A DNA stretch of 52,770 nt from Bryobacterales bacterium. GTDB lineage: Bacteria > Acidobacteriota > Terriglobia > Bryobacterales > Bryobacteraceae. Where the stretch lies: positions 1 through 52,770 of the forward strand of contig DAIDIH010000045.1 of assembly GCA_027459465.1 (NCBI GenBank), read 5' to 3'. A model generated the notes under the pieces. The model saw only the letters and a program-made list of their open reading frames with translations. It searched no databases and had not been told where the DNA came from. The translations under genes and the position numbers were made by a program. Shown one piece after another: positions 17,974 through 25,751 of the stretch. The number at the start of each line of letters is the position of its first letter. Position 1 is the stretch's first letter.

Positions 17974-20139
17974 CTAGCGGTTCTGAGCAAGGGTGATCTG
18001 TTTGACGAGCATCCCCAGACTGCGAGTGTCGGGAGAAAGGCCCAGCTCACGGGGCGACGCGGGGTCCCAGATGTGGAAACGGATCACCGTGACAGGTGAA
18101 GCGAGAGCGTCCGGCGGCGCTTGCGCCACTCGTTCGTCGTTTTTGTCGGCGGCGGTGAGCGTCCATGCGGCGACCTGGTCGTCATTCACGAATACGGTTA
18201 CGCCCACTTGCGGATGTCCTGGGGCGCAGAAGCCGTCGGCGACCGCGCGCATCGTCAGGACGCCGCGCGCCGGGGTGAAGCCGGTTAACGCCAGGATGGC
18301 CTCCGGACCATCGGTCCACGTTCCGATCGGCTCGGGCGAGGACCATCCCGGCCCTTCGAAAGGCTTTGCATTCCCTCCGGCCTTAAAATCGATGCCGGCG
18401 TTGGCGCCGTCGGGAAAGCTCGGCTGAAGCAGCGCTTGCGACTGCGAGGAGTTGTACCAGCGCGCCCGCTGCAGGTCCAGAGCGCAGGTTCCACTCCAGA
18501 TTCTGTTAGCGATCAGGTAGTGGGCGACAAGGTTGGGATAGCCTGGGTTGAAGTAAAACATGTCAAAGCCGGCAGGATTTTCGCCGCTGTAGCCGTTGAT
18601 GGTTGGCAGATCGATGCGGCGGGCAAGCACCATGGCGTCCATCTGCCCGATGTAACTCAGTTCCGGCTGGCGAGGATCGAAGACGTAGAAGCGGGCGCAA
18701 TCCGGCGGGGGTGGAGGGAAACGGGCAAAGTAAGTGAGTTCGGAGGAGCGCGAGAAACCGGATATGCCCATCCTGTTAATCTGCTCGGCGCAGAGCCCGG
18801 CGGCGAAAAGGAGAACGGCAAATCTAACCCATCTTCGATTGGTCGAGGCGAGCAGCCACTCGATCGCGAGGCCGCATACGAGGATCGCATCGAGGACGAG
18901 CAGCGTATTGACCCGCCCAGTGACGCGGATTCCTCTGGCGCCGGGTATGTAGCTGCGTAGGTACCGCCATAAGGAGTCCCCGCCAACGCGCACGGAGACG
19001 AGATAGAGAGCCGCAGCGGCGAGACCCACCAGCAAGATCGCGCGTTTGTGCCATTTCTGGCCGCAGGCCGGGAATGAGCGCGACGTGAAAAGTTGCAGGA
19101 ACGCCACCGCCGTGGCCGCGGCTGCGGCGATGGCCATCAACGGCGAGATCCCGGTTCCGGGTTCCCCGGTTTGCGGAAACGCGCGGGCGTACCAGGCGCC
19201 AAGCGTGGAGCCCCAAAGGACGTTGTCTGGTCCGACGTTGAGGATTTCCCGCCAGTCCCGAGTATATTGCAGCACCTGAGCGTAATCGAAACCGCCTGTG
19301 CGGCGGAACACCGGCCAATAAACCTCCAGGATTGGCCAGAGCCAAACGAGGAAAAATGGGACAGCTATCGCGAGATCACGGGGAGCATGCCCCAACCAGT
19401 TGCGCAAGCGCTCCGCAAGACCGCTCCTGTTTGTCAGATACTCGGCGGCAAGCCAGAGCGGCGTCAGCGCAATGACCATCAGAGCGCCGAAAAACACCTC
19501 GTAGACGTCGGTGAACAGCATCGCGCCGGTGAGGCAGGCCGCTCCGGCCAGCGGCATGACGGACCCGCGGCGAAAGTATCTGCCGATGAGCACGGCCTGA
19601 AGCGGGACGAACGCAAAATTGAGGAGCTGGGCGTGGTTCGACGTGATGGTGTTGATGTTGGCGATCGTGAACAGGCAGGCGCAGAGCAGCGAGACGGGAA
19701 CGGAAAGCTCGAGCGTCTCGCGGCCGAACCAGTAACAAAAAACGAAGCCAAGAGCGCGCAGAACGACGATGGTGAAAGCGAAGGAGAGATAGGTGTCCAG
19801 ATGCGCGATGCGGAAGGGAATGTAGATCAACGCATGGAGGAAAAGAGTGTGGCTGTAGCCCAGAATGCCGTGGGTGGGAGCAAGAAAGTTTGGGTCCCTC
19901 CAGGAAACCAGGCCGCGGCAGACGGCCCACCAATGTTCCATGAGCACCATGCACAACCGGGCGTCGCCCAAATCACCCGGCATGCTGTCGCCGCGGCTCG
20001 TCCAAAGGCTCCGGTAAAAATACGCGAGGCTGAGGCAGCACACAGTGGCAGCGCCGGCGAACTCCCGCCATCGATGCCGGGGACCGCCGCCGTGTTTCGC
20101 ACCATTTCGGGGAACCGGCTCGTAGCCGTGCATTGTCAT
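17974..20139 (-). CDS. Large multi-spanning membrane protein, unassigned
   Basis: A 721-residue protein from ATG 20139, which has AAGG six bases upstream. Residues 25-480 hold about twelve transmembrane segments with periplasmic loops; the C-terminal 240 residues are soluble and beta-rich. The pattern (SMPGDLGDARLCMVLMEHWW early, YIPGARGIRVTGRVNTLLVLD in the middle) resembles GT-C-like or YfhO-type membrane glycosyltransferases. I see no catalytic DxD or DE motif that fixes the assignment. GARGIRVTGRV is common to this class of hypothetical exported-glycan proteins. It is followed 60 bp later by the DUF1080 gene on the same strand. Confidence 0.7.
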   Translation of the reverse strand: MTMHGYEPVPRNGAKHGGGPRHRWREFAGAATVCCLSLAYFYRSLWTSRGDSMPGDLGDARLCMVLMEHWWAVCRGLVSWRDPNFLAPTHGILGYSHTLFLHALIYIPFRIAHLDTYLSFAFTIVVLRALGFVFCYWFGRETLELSVPVSLLCACLFTIANINTITSNHAQLLNFAFVPLQAVLIGRYFRRGSVMPLAGAACLTGAMLFTDVYEVFFGALMVIALTPLWLAAEYLTNRSGLAERLRNWLGHAPRDLAIAVPFFLVWLWPILEVYWPVFRRTGGFDYAQVLQYTRDWREILNVGPDNVLWGSTLGAWYARAFPQTGEPGTGISPLMAIAAAAATAVAFLQLFTSRSFPACGQKWHKRAILLVGLAAAALYLVSVRVGGDSLWRYLRSYIPGARGIRVTGRVNTLLVLDAILVCGLAIEWLLASTNRRWVRFAVLLFAAGLCAEQINRMGISGFSRSSELTYFARFPPPPPDCARFYVFDPRQPELSYIGQMDAMVLARRIDLPTINGYSGENPAGFDMFYFNPGYPNLVAHYLIANRIWSGTCALDLQRARWYNSSQSQALLQPSFPDGANAGIDFKAGGNAKPFEGPGWSSPEPIGTWTDGPEAILALTGFTPARGVLTMRAVADGFCAPGHPQVGVTVFVNDDQVAAWTLTAADKNDERVAQAPPDALASPVTVIRFHIWDPASPRELGLSPDTRSLGMLVKQITLAQNR

Positions 20140-20217
20140 CAATTGCCTTCGTGCGGGAACCGCGGCATCAGAGTCTTCCGGTGTTGGTAACAGAAGGACC
20201 TTCGGCGGGCGGGGCGC

Positions 20218-22098
20218 CTATTGCTCGGGAAGAACCAGAACGCCGATGCCGGAAGCCTGCCCGGGCTCGTGATAAATGCGCTCGGTGGCCTTCTGAAAAT
20301 CGGCCGCGGTAGCGTGAGGAATGTCGATGAATTTTTGGGGATTTTTGTCGACCAGGGGATACCAGGTGCTCTCAACCTGAACCATGATGCGGTGGCCGGC
20401 GCGGAAGCAGTGGTTCACGGGCGGCATCTCAAAGTCGACGTCGCTCAATTTACCCGGAGTGAACGGCTCGGGCTTCTCGAAACTGTGGCGGAACTTCCCG
20501 CGCATGGGTTCGCCGCGTACTAATTGCTGGTAGCCGCCCATTCGGATGCGGGAAGGATTCGGCTTCGGGTCAGGGAAGTCGTCGGGATAGACGTCGATGA
20601 GTTTGACGATAAAGTCAGAGTCTGTTCCCGAGGTGGAGACGCGGAGTTTCACGGCCAACGGGCCGGCGACGGTCACATCGCGGCTGAGCTCGGGGGTCTG
20701 GTAGACGAGTACGTCCGGACGGCGGGAGGCGAAGCGCTGGTCTCCCGTCATGTACTCGCGGGGAAAACCGAGAGCGAAGGAATCGAGGAAAGGAACAGGC
20801 TTCGAGGGGTCGCTCACGTATTCGTCGAAGACCGGTTCTCCGGCTTGCGGCGGATCGAACGCGAGGCGTCCGCCGGAACGAAGATACAACATTTTCGATG
20901 AGGTTTGTTTCGGAGGCCAGGCGTCGTAGCGGCGCCAGACGTTCGTTCCGGTTTCAAAGACGTAGGCTTCGGGCAGGTTCGCGCCGGCTTTCCCTTTCAG
21001 ATACTGCTCAAAGAAAGGAAATTGAATATTATCGCGGAAAAAGTCGGAGGTTTTTGCGTTGAATTGGACCGGGCCGAGGTGGTCGCCGTCCGAGGCGGCC
21101 CATCCGCCGTGAAACCACGGCCCGACCACGAGAACGTTCGTGATGCCGGGGTTCTGCTCCTCGATGGAGCGGTAGGTTTTGAACGGGCCGGCGAGGTCTT
21201 CGGCGTCGTACCATCCGCCTACGGTCATCACGGCGCAGTGGATGTTGTGCATGTGCGGCGCGAGGTTGCGCACCTTCCAATAATCGTCATACGTGTCGTG
21301 AGCGACCTGGTCGTTCCAGAGAAAATTGCCGCCTTTGAAGTACCGCATGGCGTTGGCAAGGGGGCCCATGCGTTCAAAGAACTCGTAGCCGTCGGGGGTC
21401 TTGTAGTCGAACGGGATGAAGTCTCGCGGCGGGCGGGTGGGCTCGTCGAAGGGTTTGAAGAATACGTAGAACCCAAAATTCGCCGCAAGTTGGAAGGCGC
21501 CTCCGTGGTAGGCATCGTCGCCCATAAAAAGATCCGTCATCGGCGCCTGCGGAGACGCTGCCTTTAGCGCAGGGTGCGAGTCAATGATGCTCGAAGAAGT
21601 GTAAAAGCCAGGATAGGAGATGCCCCAGATGCCGGCTTTACCGTTGTTGCCCGGCACGTGGTTGAGCAGCCATTCAATCGTGTCGTAGGTGTCGGAACTG
21701 TTGTCGGTGTCCTGCGGGCCGCGCTTGTGGTCGATGTGCGGCGTCATTTCGACGAATTTGCCTTCCGACAGGTAACGGCCGCGAACATCCTGGAACACGA
21801 AAATGTAGCCAGCCTCGTCGAATTTCGCCGACGGCCCCAGTCGCTCGCGGTAATTGTCCACACCGTAAGGCGCAATACTGTACGGAGTCCGGCTCAGAAG
21901 GATCGGATAAGTGTGGGAGGCGTCCTTCGGGACATACACAGCGGTGAACAGGTGCACGCCGTCGCGCATGGGAATTTTGTACTCGTACTTCGTGTAGTGC
22001 GCCTTCACATCGAAAGCGGGCGGTTTGGCGCCGGTCTGCGCGAGCAGGGCGCAACCGGCGGCGAGCGCGGGGCAAAAGGCATTCACAAAATTCTTCAT
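20218..22098 (-). CDS. CocE/NonD-family (peptidase S15) hydrolase
   Basis: A 626-residue protein from ATG 22098 (MKNFVNAFCPALAAGCALLA, signal peptide), preceded by a strong GGAGGGG site at 22110-22116. The alpha/beta domain has the nucleophile elbow GISYPGF and the catalytic-domain motifs MRDGVHLFTAVYVPKD and FVFQDVRGRY. The C-terminal jelly roll (DVTVAGPLAVKLRVSTSGTDSDF...LIDVYPD) is the X-Pro dipeptidyl-peptidase C-terminal domain. The family includes cocaine esterase, glutaryl-7-ACA acylases and X-prolyl peptidases. The exported acidobacterial members probably hydrolyse acyl or peptide bonds in the periplasm. A 15-bp palindrome at 22126-22140 lies in its leader. Confidence 0.88.
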   Translation of the reverse strand: MKNFVNAFCPALAAGCALLAQTGAKPPAFDVKAHYTKYEYKIPMRDGVHLFTAVYVPKDASHTYPILLSRTPYSIAPYGVDNYRERLGPSAKFDEAGYIFVFQDVRGRYLSEGKFVEMTPHIDHKRGPQDTDNSSDTYDTIEWLLNHVPGNNGKAGIWGISYPGFYTSSSIIDSHPALKAASPQAPMTDLFMGDDAYHGGAFQLAANFGFYVFFKPFDEPTRPPRDFIPFDYKTPDGYEFFERMGPLANAMRYFKGGNFLWNDQVAHDTYDDYWKVRNLAPHMHNIHCAVMTVGGWYDAEDLAGPFKTYRSIEEQNPGITNVLVVGPWFHGGWAASDGDHLGPVQFNAKTSDFFRDNIQFPFFEQYLKGKAGANLPEAYVFETGTNVWRRYDAWPPKQTSSKMLYLRSGGRLAFDPPQAGEPVFDEYVSDPSKPVPFLDSFALGFPREYMTGDQRFASRRPDVLVYQTPELSRDVTVAGPLAVKLRVSTSGTDSDFIVKLIDVYPDDFPDPKPNPSRIRMGGYQQLVRGEPMRGKFRHSFEKPEPFTPGKLSDVDFEMPPVNHCFRAGHRIMVQVESTWYPLVDKNPQKFIDIPHATAADFQKATERIYHEPGQASGIGVLVLPEQ

Positions 22099-22125
22099 TT
22101 TACTTACTCCCCTCCTATGAATCAC

Positions 22126-22140
22126 TTAGAGTAACTCTAA
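22126..22140. promoter_or_regulatory. 15-bp perfect palindrome upstream of the CocE-like gene
   Basis: TTAGAG-TAA-CTCTAA lies 28 bp upstream of the ATG at 22098 and just beyond its Shine-Dalgarno site. The dyad is perfect apart from the odd centre and is AT-rich against a GC-rich background. It could be a repressor operator or a small stem in the leader RNA. Confidence 0.4.
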
Positions 22141-22432
22141 ACCTGCTGCAAGAACATGCCGAATTAGCGTGAGGGTAGCGCGGAACCGCGCTGGAAGCAA
22201 TTCCCAAAGAAAGGACCCTTACGCAAATGCCGACACCGATCATCATTTTCTGGTAGAGCAACGGCTTCGCCGCGATTTCTAGCGCAGGCGATACGGGCAG
22301 GAACCGGCTTGGCCAACCGGGTCCGCCTGAATGTTCTCCCGCTGACAGGCGTTTAGGATGCGTGATCCGTTCCAAGCGCGAGAGTATTTCTTGATTTCAG
22401 AGGGGAATAGTACCTAAAGGAAAAAATTCCTC
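22141..22432. other. Intergenic region between divergent CocE-like and CHAT genes
   Basis: About 290 bp with no supported gene. It contains a 7-bp inverted repeat AGCGCGG-AA-CCGCGCT at 22177-22192. A short A/T-rich dyad AGGAA-AAAA-TTCCT at 22418-22431 abuts the predicted -35 element of the CHAT operon. An 86-codon frame on the minus strand (22115-22375) has no recognisable protein features and I do not call it. Confidence 0.5.
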
Positions 22433-22460
22433 TTGCAATCGGGTCAAGATCTGATATAGT
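22433..22460 (+). promoter_or_regulatory. Predicted sigma70-type promoter of the CHAT-sigma-antisigma operon
   Basis: TTGCAA at 22433-22438 and TATAGT at 22455-22460 are separated by 16 bp, matching the housekeeping consensus at five of six -10 positions. Transcription would begin near 22467, leaving a leader of about 55 nt before the CTG start at 22522. The -35 region shares CTTGCAATCG...TCAAG with the promoter before the DAHP synthase leader. Confidence 0.5.
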
Positions 22461-22470
22461 CCTAATTTAG

Positions 22471-22506
22471 ACTACGGGTACTAGTACGACTAGTGATACT
22501 AGAACA
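22471..22506 (+). repeat. Four 9-bp units beginning ACTA in the CHAT mRNA leader
   Basis: Units start at 22471, 22480, 22489 and 22498: ACTACGGGT, ACTAGTACG, ACTAGTGAT and ACTAGAACA. The strict 9-bp phase and the rarity of CTAG in this GC-rich sequence make chance less likely. The block lies between the predicted transcription start and the ribosome site. Confidence 0.5.
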
Positions 22507-22521
22507 CGAAAGAGGCTGAGT

Positions 22522-24960
22522 CTGAGGCGGGCGCCACTCACCGCCGTCGCGATTGCGGTTCTGATGATGCCTGGTTGCCACCGGCGGAGCGCAAGTTCTC
22601 CGGTGGAGGACACCCCGGAACTGCGCCCGCTCCACGAGCGCGCGTCCGCCGCGGTTCGGCGGGGTGACTTTGCTGCAGCAGAGGTTTTGTACCGCCAGGC
22701 CTACGATGAGGCGGTGCGGGAAGGCCAGCGCGCGCTGGCTGCCCGATACCTGGGCAACGCCGGGAGTTGCCGGTTTGCGGTTTGGGATCTGCGGGGAGCG
22801 CTCAGCACCCTTTTGCAGGCGCATGACATGGCGGCTGGTTCGGGGGACATGGAGGGAGCAGGACGGTTGAGCGCCAACCTCGCCTCGCTTTATATCCAAC
22901 TGGGTAACTTCGACTGGGCCCGGCAGAGCGCTGAGCGCGGCTTGCGGGAGTTGAGCCCGGACGATGCCACGGGGACGCGTTCGTCGTTGCTGACGCTGAG
23001 CGGCCAGGTGGATTCGCGTCTTGGCGACCATGAACAGGCCGAACGGGCTTTCCGTGCTGCGATTGCGGAGGCCGATCGGCTAAACAATCGCCGGTTGCTG
23101 GCACAGGCCTGGGACAACTTCGGGGTCGTCGAATTGGAGGCGGGGCATCTACAGAACGCCGCAAGGGCGCTGATCGAGTCCTACCGGCTTTCGGTGCTCT
23201 TCCCAAAACTGGCCGGATCTCCCAATTATCCGCATTTGAGCGAACTTGCCGAACGCGAGGGCGATTTCCGGACCGCCTGGGTGCTTCTGGGCCGGGCCTT
23301 TGAGAATCCAGCCGCGGCAGGCGCCCCCGACTGGTACCTGCATTTTCAGGCGGGACGGATTCAAGCCCATTTGCAGCATCGCGCCGCCGCCCTGGCCGAA
23401 TACCGGAAGGCCATCGCGCGAGCCCGCACATGGCGCGAGGGCACCGCGCCTACCGATGCGTTGCGAGCCGGCTCTTCGCATTGGCTTGATGCCCTCTACG
23501 CGCAGTACATCGACACGCTGGTTGACGCGCCGGATTTCGAACGCCCCGGCTCGATGTCTGCCCGGGAAGCGTTCCTGGCGTCGGAGGAGAGCCGTTCGGC
23601 GGCGTTGCGGCAGACCCTGCTCGATCGGGGACGGCAGAGTGTATCGCTTCCGCAGTCCTACTGGGCCTTACTGGCTGAGTTGAGAGCCGGGCAGTCCCGC
23701 CTTCTCACCGGCAATTCCGGAGCGCTTCGCGCGTCGTTGCACCAGATGGAGCAGCGTCTTCAGGAGATCGAAGTAAAGGCCCTAGCGCTTCCTGGTACTA
23801 CCCTGTATAGACCGGACGAGAGATTCTCCGTGGGGCAGACACTCAGTAGTATCGAGGCTAAGCTATCGCCCCGGGAAGTACTACTGAGTTTTCATCTAGG
23901 GTTGCGTTCCTCCTGCGTCTGGGCCGTCAGGCGCCATGGCTTTGAAGCGCATCGTCTTCGAGCGGCTTCCGATATTCGGGACGACGCGGAGAAATTCTTG
24001 GCGGCCATCCACAAAAATCAACCCTCGGCGGAGCGCGCGGGCGAGAAGTTGTATACGGCGCTGTTCCAGCCGCTCGGCGTCGAGGTCCAGCGGCAACCGG
24101 AATGGGTGTTGACGAGCGAAGAGACGCTGCTGAGAACACCGTTGGCGGCGCTTCCGGCGGGCACGGCCGGAGGCGGGTTTCTTGTCGAGCGGCACACGCT
24201 GCGTTTTGTGCCGAGCGCGTTTTCGTTACGTGCGTCCCTGCCCCTGCGCTCGGGCGGGCCGTTCCTGGGAATTGGCGACGGGGTCTACAATCGGGCCGAT
24301 CCAAGATGGAGGTCCGTGCGGAGTTGGGGCGGGCCTGCCCTGAAGTTGCCGAGCGTGTTTAGCGCACAGGCCTCGATCGAGTTGCCGCGCCTTGTGGGCA
24401 GCGGGCAGGAGCTAACGGCGTGCGCGAGGGTCTTTGGAGTGAAGGAAGGGGCGTTGTTGACGGGGCTCCGCGCGACGCGGGCAGGCGTCGAAGAGGCCAT
24501 TCAGCGGAACCCGGCGGTGGTTCATATCGCGGCGCATGTCCTGCAGCCGGACGGGCGGCCCGAAGGAGCACTGATCGCGCTCGGACTGAACCGCTCGGGT
24601 GGCCCCGAAGTTCTGACGCACTACGATATCGTCGGCTGGAATCTGCACGGCGGAGCCGTTGTGATGAGCGGCTGCAGTTCCGCTTCGGCGCCTGCTCCGG
24701 ATCCGATCGGCGTACTGGGGCTGGCGCGGGCGTGGCTTATCGCCGGCGCCGACGCGGTGGTGGGGACACGGTGGGCGGACCCGGATGACAGTGGTTCTTT
24801 TTTTGTGAAGTTCTACCAGAACCTGCGGCATGGGTCGGGCTCGGGGACGCGCGCCATTTCCGAAGCGCTGCAGGCAGCGCAACTCGAGATGATCCGATCG
24901 GGCTCCTGGCGGGCCCAACCCGGCTACTGGGCGTCATTTTACGAGATGGGAAAGGAGTGA
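22522..24960 (+). CDS. TPR-CHAT caspase-like lipoprotein
   Basis: About 812 residues. The start is set at CTG 22522. From there the frame reads a lipoprotein signal (RRAPLTAVAIAVLMMPGC, with Cys as the lipidated residue), and GAAAGAGG at 22508-22515 lies six bases upstream. The first ATG at 22564 would remove the hydrophobic segment. Residues 35-330 are TPR helices (AAVRRGDFAAAEVLYRQAY, ANLASLYIQLGNFDWARQSA, DNFGVVELEAGHLQNAARAL). Residues 440-812 are a CHAT domain with HIAAH (His672), VVMSGCSS (Cys718) and GVLGLARAWLIAGADAVVGT. The His-Cys dyad is intact. It ends 3 bp before the sigma factor ATG, so the genes are coupled. I infer a membrane-anchored extracytoplasmic protease with a TPR sensor, possibly controlling the sigma/anti-sigma pair. 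Confidence 0.85.
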   Translation: MRRAPLTAVAIAVLMMPGCHRRSASSPVEDTPELRPLHERASAAVRRGDFAAAEVLYRQAYDEAVREGQRALAARYLGNAGSCRFAVWDLRGALSTLLQAHDMAAGSGDMEGAGRLSANLASLYIQLGNFDWARQSAERGLRELSPDDATGTRSSLLTLSGQVDSRLGDHEQAERAFRAAIAEADRLNNRRLLAQAWDNFGVVELEAGHLQNAARALIESYRLSVLFPKLAGSPNYPHLSELAEREGDFRTAWVLLGRAFENPAAAGAPDWYLHFQAGRIQAHLQHRAAALAEYRKAIARARTWREGTAPTDALRAGSSHWLDALYAQYIDTLVDAPDFERPGSMSAREAFLASEESRSAALRQTLLDRGRQSVSLPQSYWALLAELRAGQSRLLTGNSGALRASLHQMEQRLQEIEVKALALPGTTLYRPDERFSVGQTLSSIEAKLSPREVLLSFHLGLRSSCVWAVRRHGFEAHRLRAASDIRDDAEKFLAAIHKNQPSAERAGEKLYTALFQPLGVEVQRQPEWVLTSEETLLRTPLAALPAGTAGGGFLVERHTLRFVPSAFSLRASLPLRSGGPFLGIGDGVYNRADPRWRSVRSWGGPALKLPSVFSAQASIELPRLVGSGQELTACARVFGVKEGALLTGLRATRAGVEEAIQRNPAVVHIAAHVLQPDGRPEGALIALGLNRSGGPEVLTHYDIVGWNLHGGAVVMSGCSSASAPAPDPIGVLGLARAWLIAGADAVVGTRWADPDDSGSFFVKFYQNLRHGSGSGTRAISEALQAAQLEMIRSGSWRAQPGYWASFYEMGKE
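23841..23889. repeat. 10-bp perfect inverted repeat inside the CHAT gene
   Basis: ACTCAGTAGT at 23841-23850 and ACTACTGAGT at 23880-23889 are exact reverse complements, 29 bp apart. They lie in a patch (about 23795-23900) of codons rarely used elsewhere in the gene (AGA, AGT, CTA, GTA), between the TPR and CHAT parts. Confidence 0.6.
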
Positions 24961-24963
24961 GGC

Positions 24964-25692
24964 ATGTTCGCGGCTCGAAGGGCTCCGGATCCGACTGTGG
25001 AGCCAACGAATCAGCAGGCTCCCGAACAGGGGGAAACGGGCCCCCAGGAGATACCCGGTGAAGGCGCGTCTGCTGCCGCGCCCGCCGGCGGCGCCGACTG
25101 GCCTGAGATGGTGGCGCGCATTCAAAGCGGGGACGAATCCGGCCTGGAAGACCTCTATCGGGTATTCTCGAAGGGGATAAGGTTCTACCTCTGCCGCCAG
25201 CTCGGTCCGCAGGAACTCGACGATCGCGTGCATGACGCGTTTCTGATCGTGGTTCAGGCCATCCAGCGAGGCGAGCTTCGCGAGCCGGAGCGCCTGATGG
25301 GTTTCGTTCGGACGGTTGTGCGCCGGCAGGTGGCCGCCCATATCGACCACGCGGTTCACAGCCGGAAAGAGGAGGTCGATATCGAGATCGGTTCCCGCGT
25401 GGCGGACATACGGCACAACCCGGAGCGTTCGGCCAGCGACCGCCAGCGCGCCGAACTCATGGCCGACGTGCTGCGCTCCCTATCGGAGAAGGACCGTGAG
25501 ATCCTGACGCGTTTCTATCTTCATGAGCAGTCACAGGAACAGATCTGCCAGGAGATGTCGCTAAGCGAGACGCAGTTCCGGCTTCTCAAGAGCCGCGCCA
25601 AGGCCCGTTTCGGGGAGCTCGGCCGAAAGAGGCTGCAGGGCGGGTCGCTGCGGAAATTTATTCTGAGAACATCGACGCCGGTCCCGCACTAG
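24964..25692 (+). CDS. ECF-type RNA polymerase sigma factor
   Basis: A 242-residue protein. After a Pro/Glu-rich N-terminal tail of about 45 residues, region 2 runs MVARIQSGDESGLEDLYRVF...LDDRVHDAFLIVVQAI...FVRTVVRRQVAAHI. Region 4 is ADVLRSLSEKDREILTRFYL...QEQICQEMSLSETQFRLLKSRAKARF. This is the two-region layout of extracytoplasmic-function sigma factors. GGAG overlaps the end of the CHAT gene, and the ATG follows the CHAT stop by 3 bp. The next gene encodes a zinc-finger anti-sigma-like protein. The long charged N-terminal tail is unusual and could be a regulatory extension. Target promoters cannot be identified here. Confidence 0.88.
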   Translation: MFAARRAPDPTVEPTNQQAPEQGETGPQEIPGEGASAAAPAGGADWPEMVARIQSGDESGLEDLYRVFSKGIRFYLCRQLGPQELDDRVHDAFLIVVQAIQRGELREPERLMGFVRTVVRRQVAAHIDHAVHSRKEEVDIEIGSRVADIRHNPERSASDRQRAELMADVLRSLSEKDREILTRFYLHEQSQEQICQEMSLSETQFRLLKSRAKARFGELGRKRLQGGSLRKFILRTSTPVPH

Positions 25693-25751
25693 TTCAGTAA
25701 GTGGAAATTAGCTGTTGGCGTAGGAAGAACGTGCGCCGGCCGGGAGGCGTC

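Noticed and set aside
22115..22375. 86-codon minus-strand frame between CocE-like and CHAT genes
   Set aside because: No ribosome site, no domain and a composition unlike its neighbours; more likely noncoding.
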